Assembly (NCBI GenBank): GCA_905221605.1
Contig: CAJNDS010002504.1
Coordinates: 188,001-252,000 of the forward strand
Source: Symbiodinium natans
Taxonomy: Eukaryota; Sar; Dinophyceae; Suessiales; Symbiodiniaceae
DNA: 64,000 nucleotides
Direction: 5' to 3'
In this document: in pieces, positions 61,313-64,000 of the stretch
Numbering within the stretch: the first letter of the stretch is position 1
Layout: each line of letters begins with the position of its first letter
The notes under the pieces: generated by a model
Databases searched by the model: none
What the model saw: the letters and a program-made list of their open reading frames with translations, nothing else
What the model was told of the DNA's origin: nothing
Position numbers and translations under genes: made by a program

Positions 61313-62380
61313 TTACCAGCCCCGTGACTTTTCCCTTTTCCAGCCTTCTCCTTGCCTTTGGGCGAGGGCTTGCCCCCTAGGGCTCCAAAAAGATTTTCCC
61401 TTGCCCTGCTTTCCTTTGTTCGGAGCATTCTCGTACGGATGGCTACGGTTTCCTTTTCCTAAGCGCAACTTTCCTCCACCTTCCAAATCCCCCAAAGGGA
61501 GGAGCGCAACAATCAAATCGTAATCCTGCAGCACCGAAGAAATCCTGGCATCCAAAGGCAAAGTCCCAGACGCGTCTGCACGAACATCCGCTCCTGCCTC
61601 GGACATCTTCGCGAAAGCCAACTTGTCAGCTTGCAGAATCTGCCGCAGGGAGACCTTACGATAACCTTGCTGAGCTGGTTTTGTGAGGTACTTGAAAAGC
61701 GAAGAGACGTAGGCCTCATGCTTGTCCCAACTGATCAACCTGGCAAAGGCATATGCGACTCCGCGCCGTCTAAGGGCGTTCAACACCTGGAGAGAGCCCT
61801 CTATGTCACGATCTTCCACACCAGAAGACTCCGTAACTTTGAGTTTGCCCCCTTCGAGAGAAAGGCTGGTAGTCAACGGTTTCAAGTTCTGAACTTCCTC
61901 TTCGCGGCAGTGGCATTTTTCCGGGCCAATGTACTTAAGGCATCGGTTTTCCCACTGCTGAACTGTCATGTCCAACAGCGCATGGCTAGGCTCTAACTGG
62001 CCAGTCAGGGAAATCCCCGAGAGCTGAGTGCGCAACTGGTCCATGCGTGCATTGCGCTCAGCGAGTCCCACCTTTTTAGGCGAGACACTTTCAGATGGTT
62101 CTGCCATATCCTTGAGGGAGGCCACCAACATCGTCTGGGCCTCAAGAATCAAGCGTCTCAACGATGCCTTCTCGCCAACCGTAAGGGCCGCCAAAACGGA
62201 TTCGCTCCATGTATCGAAGTCGGTTTGAGCCAGGAGTTGACCCGGCTGACCCACGCAGAAGGCTAACTGAGCCAAGGTTTTGACCCCTTTTGCAGCCAGC
62301 GCATCAGTGACTCGCTTGGTGAGCAAAATTTCCTCTGCTCGCTGGAGGAAATAAGGGGCCGAATCCACGGAACTCGTCAT
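61313..62380 (-). CDS. Gag-like ORF of a tyrosine-recombinase retroelement, intact
   Basis: Uninterrupted frame of 355 aa starting MTSSVDSAPYFLQRAEEILL. It has an N-terminal helical part (ALAAKGVKTLAQLAFCVGQP), a central motif around LEPSHALLDMTVQQWENRCL and KYIGPEKCHCREEEV, a DKHEAYVSSLFKYL segment, and a Lys/Gly-rich basic tail (NKGKQGKGKSFW). I associate this layout with a repeated dinoflagellate ORF found beside reverse transcriptase and tyrosine recombinase genes, and infer a structural, nucleic-acid-binding role. No RT follows: a LINE begins 150 bp downstream. It lies 146 bp after the recombinase on the same strand. Being intact, unlike its neighbour, it may come from a younger or adjacent copy. 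It could also be a host protein. Confidence 0.55.
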   Translation of the reverse strand: MTSSVDSAPYFLQRAEEILLTKRVTDALAAKGVKTLAQLAFCVGQPGQLLAQTDFDTWSESVLAALTVGEKASLRRLILEAQTMLVASLKDMAEPSESVSPKKVGLAERNARMDQLRTQLSGISLTGQLEPSHALLDMTVQQWENRCLKYIGPEKCHCREEEVQNLKPLTTSLSLEGGKLKVTESSGVEDRDIEGSLQVLNALRRRGVAYAFARLISWDKHEAYVSSLFKYLTKPAQQGYRKVSLRQILQADKLAFAKMSEAGADVRADASGTLPLDARISSVLQDYDLIVALLPLGDLEGGGKLRLGKGNRSHPYENAPNKGKQGKGKSFWSPRGQALAQRQGEGWKREKSRGW

Positions 62381-62526
62381 GGCTACTGCAAGCTAAATGA
62401 GCCGAACAAACACTCGCAAGCAAAGACATCACTCCTCCGTCGATGAGATGACATGATTGCAAACGCGCGCTGCTATTTTCCAACGGAGCTCGTGCTCATC
62501 GCCTCCCAAAAAGGGGGGGCCTGGCT

Positions 62527-64000
62527 CTAAGAGAAACACTTAGAACACTGAGGATAAGCATGTGCCCTAACCATAGGGACGCGGCGATAATGATCTCCAA
62601 AAGCTCTGCCGCACAAAAACATAGCAGACCCAAGCGTGGTTCTGTGCAGGACCTGACTCGTGGGGTGAGCCCAGTACGAGGGACTCTCCGATTCGTCCTC
62701 CTCCGAATCCGAAGCGTCTGAGACAACAGCCAAGGCATCATCCTGATCGTCTGCTGTGTCCACCAGAGTGGTCTCATCATCGCCAGGTGCGATCGCAGCT
62801 GATTCCATGATTTTTTGACGGCTCCATCCTTGGGCAAAATGGCCGCTCCTAGTTTGGTCAGGGAAAAATTTCCCTGAAGCAACCGCTTCCAGGATAATAA
62901 TGTACTCTCGCAACGCGGCACTCTGCAGCTCCCGACCGTACACCGCGTCCGATCCTGTAGCAGCGTCAGCGTGATGACCAAGAACACGCTTAGTCTCCCG
63001 AAGCATGCCGAATTTAGAGCACCACACCAGGGTGGTCGCCTTGAGAGAGTGACTAGACAATGGTTTCTCTGAATCAGAACGAGGGAGCAGAAATCGAAGC
63101 CAGCGAGTCACTTCGCTAGATGACAGGGGGTCAGATGACCAACTACCATCAGGCCGTGGGGCCGGCAGGAAAGGGACATCAATACCCATTCGGCAACCCA
63201 GCCTCATCCCTCAACTCCAGCAGCAGTTGTCCCAACGGGACTTTGGCTATACCAATTCCCGGAATCACCAATGGAAGGATTCGTCGTCGCTGAGCGTCAA
63301 GCCGGGGAAGTTTTATGGTGGAGGGTACCTAGCTCAATGAAACCGTGACTCCAATCCGAGCCACTCTTGTCAATGATCAAAGGTTGGATACATCGGACAT
63401 CAGAAGCTCTGGCCCTACCATAAAGCATGGCCAAAACATGCACTGCACCACATCTATCAATAAGAGAGATGCCCTCATCCTGAGCGATTGCGTGAAGCTG
63501 CAACACTTCATGTACCTGCAGAGGGGGAGCCGGGTCCCACGGACTCTTGTTGGCCAAAGCTTTGGCTACCAGCCCGTTGACACGTGCACTCTGAAAAACC
63601 TCAAGGCGTACACGCAGTCCTAGGGAATGATAACTCCACTTGATGGCCTTCAGACACGTATCCAAAGTGGATGCAGCCGTTCGGGGCATCTTCAAGACAC
63701 AATTGACACAAGACCAGACGGCCTTTTCCGGGAAAGGAGGAAGGTTCCCTGACTTCACCAACCATTCACAAAATGTTCGAATTGGCCCAACATGCTTCAA
63801 GACAGTGGCTGGGGATTTGCCAGCCGAAATCGCCTGCAATGAGTCCTGACCATTCTCTGCATCATCCTCCATGAGAGTGCACAAGTCAAAGAAACTCGAA
63901 AAAGATTGTAGCAAAAGCAACACCTTCTGATAAGCCTCGTGCTGACGGTCTCTCGAGCTCGTTCCCCGACGGGCCTTAACTGCACGAGTCCAGGCCTGAC
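62527..64000 (-). pseudogene. tyrosine recombinase, frameshifted and cut by the window edge
   Basis: Integrase of the tyrosine recombinase family, as carried by DIRS-like, Ngaro-like and Crypton-like elements. The frame open from the window edge to 63297 gives the core-binding domain (SPATVLKHVGPIRTFCEWL) and the first catalytic Arg region (YGRARASDVRCIQP). A shift near 63297 continues in another frame (RRRILPLVIPGIGIAKVPLG) to about 63200. A further shift leads to the frame ending at 62527, with the second box as HSLKATTLVWCSK, then LGHH and the nucleophile Tyr in DAVYGRE. The usual H-x-x-R is H-x-x-K here. An acidic tail (DASDSEEDESES) follows. Two frameshifts mean the copy is inactive unless the assembly is wrong. 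Its 5' end lies outside the window. Confidence 0.8.

Overview
The window reads as nuclear DNA of a dinoflagellate. Four signs agree. (1) Recognisable genes are cut into short exons whose introns use GT, GC and, apparently, GA donors with AG acceptors, many followed by G. (2) A relic matching the dinoflagellate trans-spliced leader (18 of 22 positions) sits on the - strand at 11555-11576. (3) Interstitial TTTAGGG-type tracts are scattered throughout. (4) Decayed LINE and tyrosine-recombinase elements fill both ends. Species cannot be fixed from the sequence alone.

Layout. 1.9-5.1 kb: two spliced genes, an RS/Lys-Glu-Asp-rich protein and a complete four-exon cold-shock-domain protein. 7.6-8.9 kb: an intronless SirB1/transglutaminase-like gene. 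9.0-16.3 kb: a pile of LINE fragments in both orientations, with a poly(A) tail, a retroposed mRNA with a leader relic, a decamer satellite and telomere-like sequence. 16.3-22.4 kb: mostly non-coding, with one frame-broken coding segment. 22.4-28.6 kb: a MAP kinase gene of about 20 exons with a TDY activation motif. 28.6-47.5 kb: exons of a thioredoxin/PDI-like gene, an SH3-like-domain gene and unassigned exons, broken by a 630-bp trinucleotide array and two AT-rich islands. 47.7-50.3 kb: a composite satellite bounded by inverted arrays of one short repeat. 53 kb: an unrecognised coding segment. 56-57.1 kb: a complete five-exon Gly-rich RRM protein. 58.7-64 kb: a decayed LINE beside a Gag-like ORF and a frameshifted tyrosine recombinase.

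Every host gene or exon I could support lies on the - strand, which fits the unidirectional gene blocks known in dinoflagellates. Only transposon pieces read on +. The identifiable genes serve signalling (MAPK), RNA binding (RRM, cold shock, RS-rich) and protein folding (PDI-like); I see no shared pathway. Exon models were made by hand translation and phase matching, so junctions marked tentative need transcript data.
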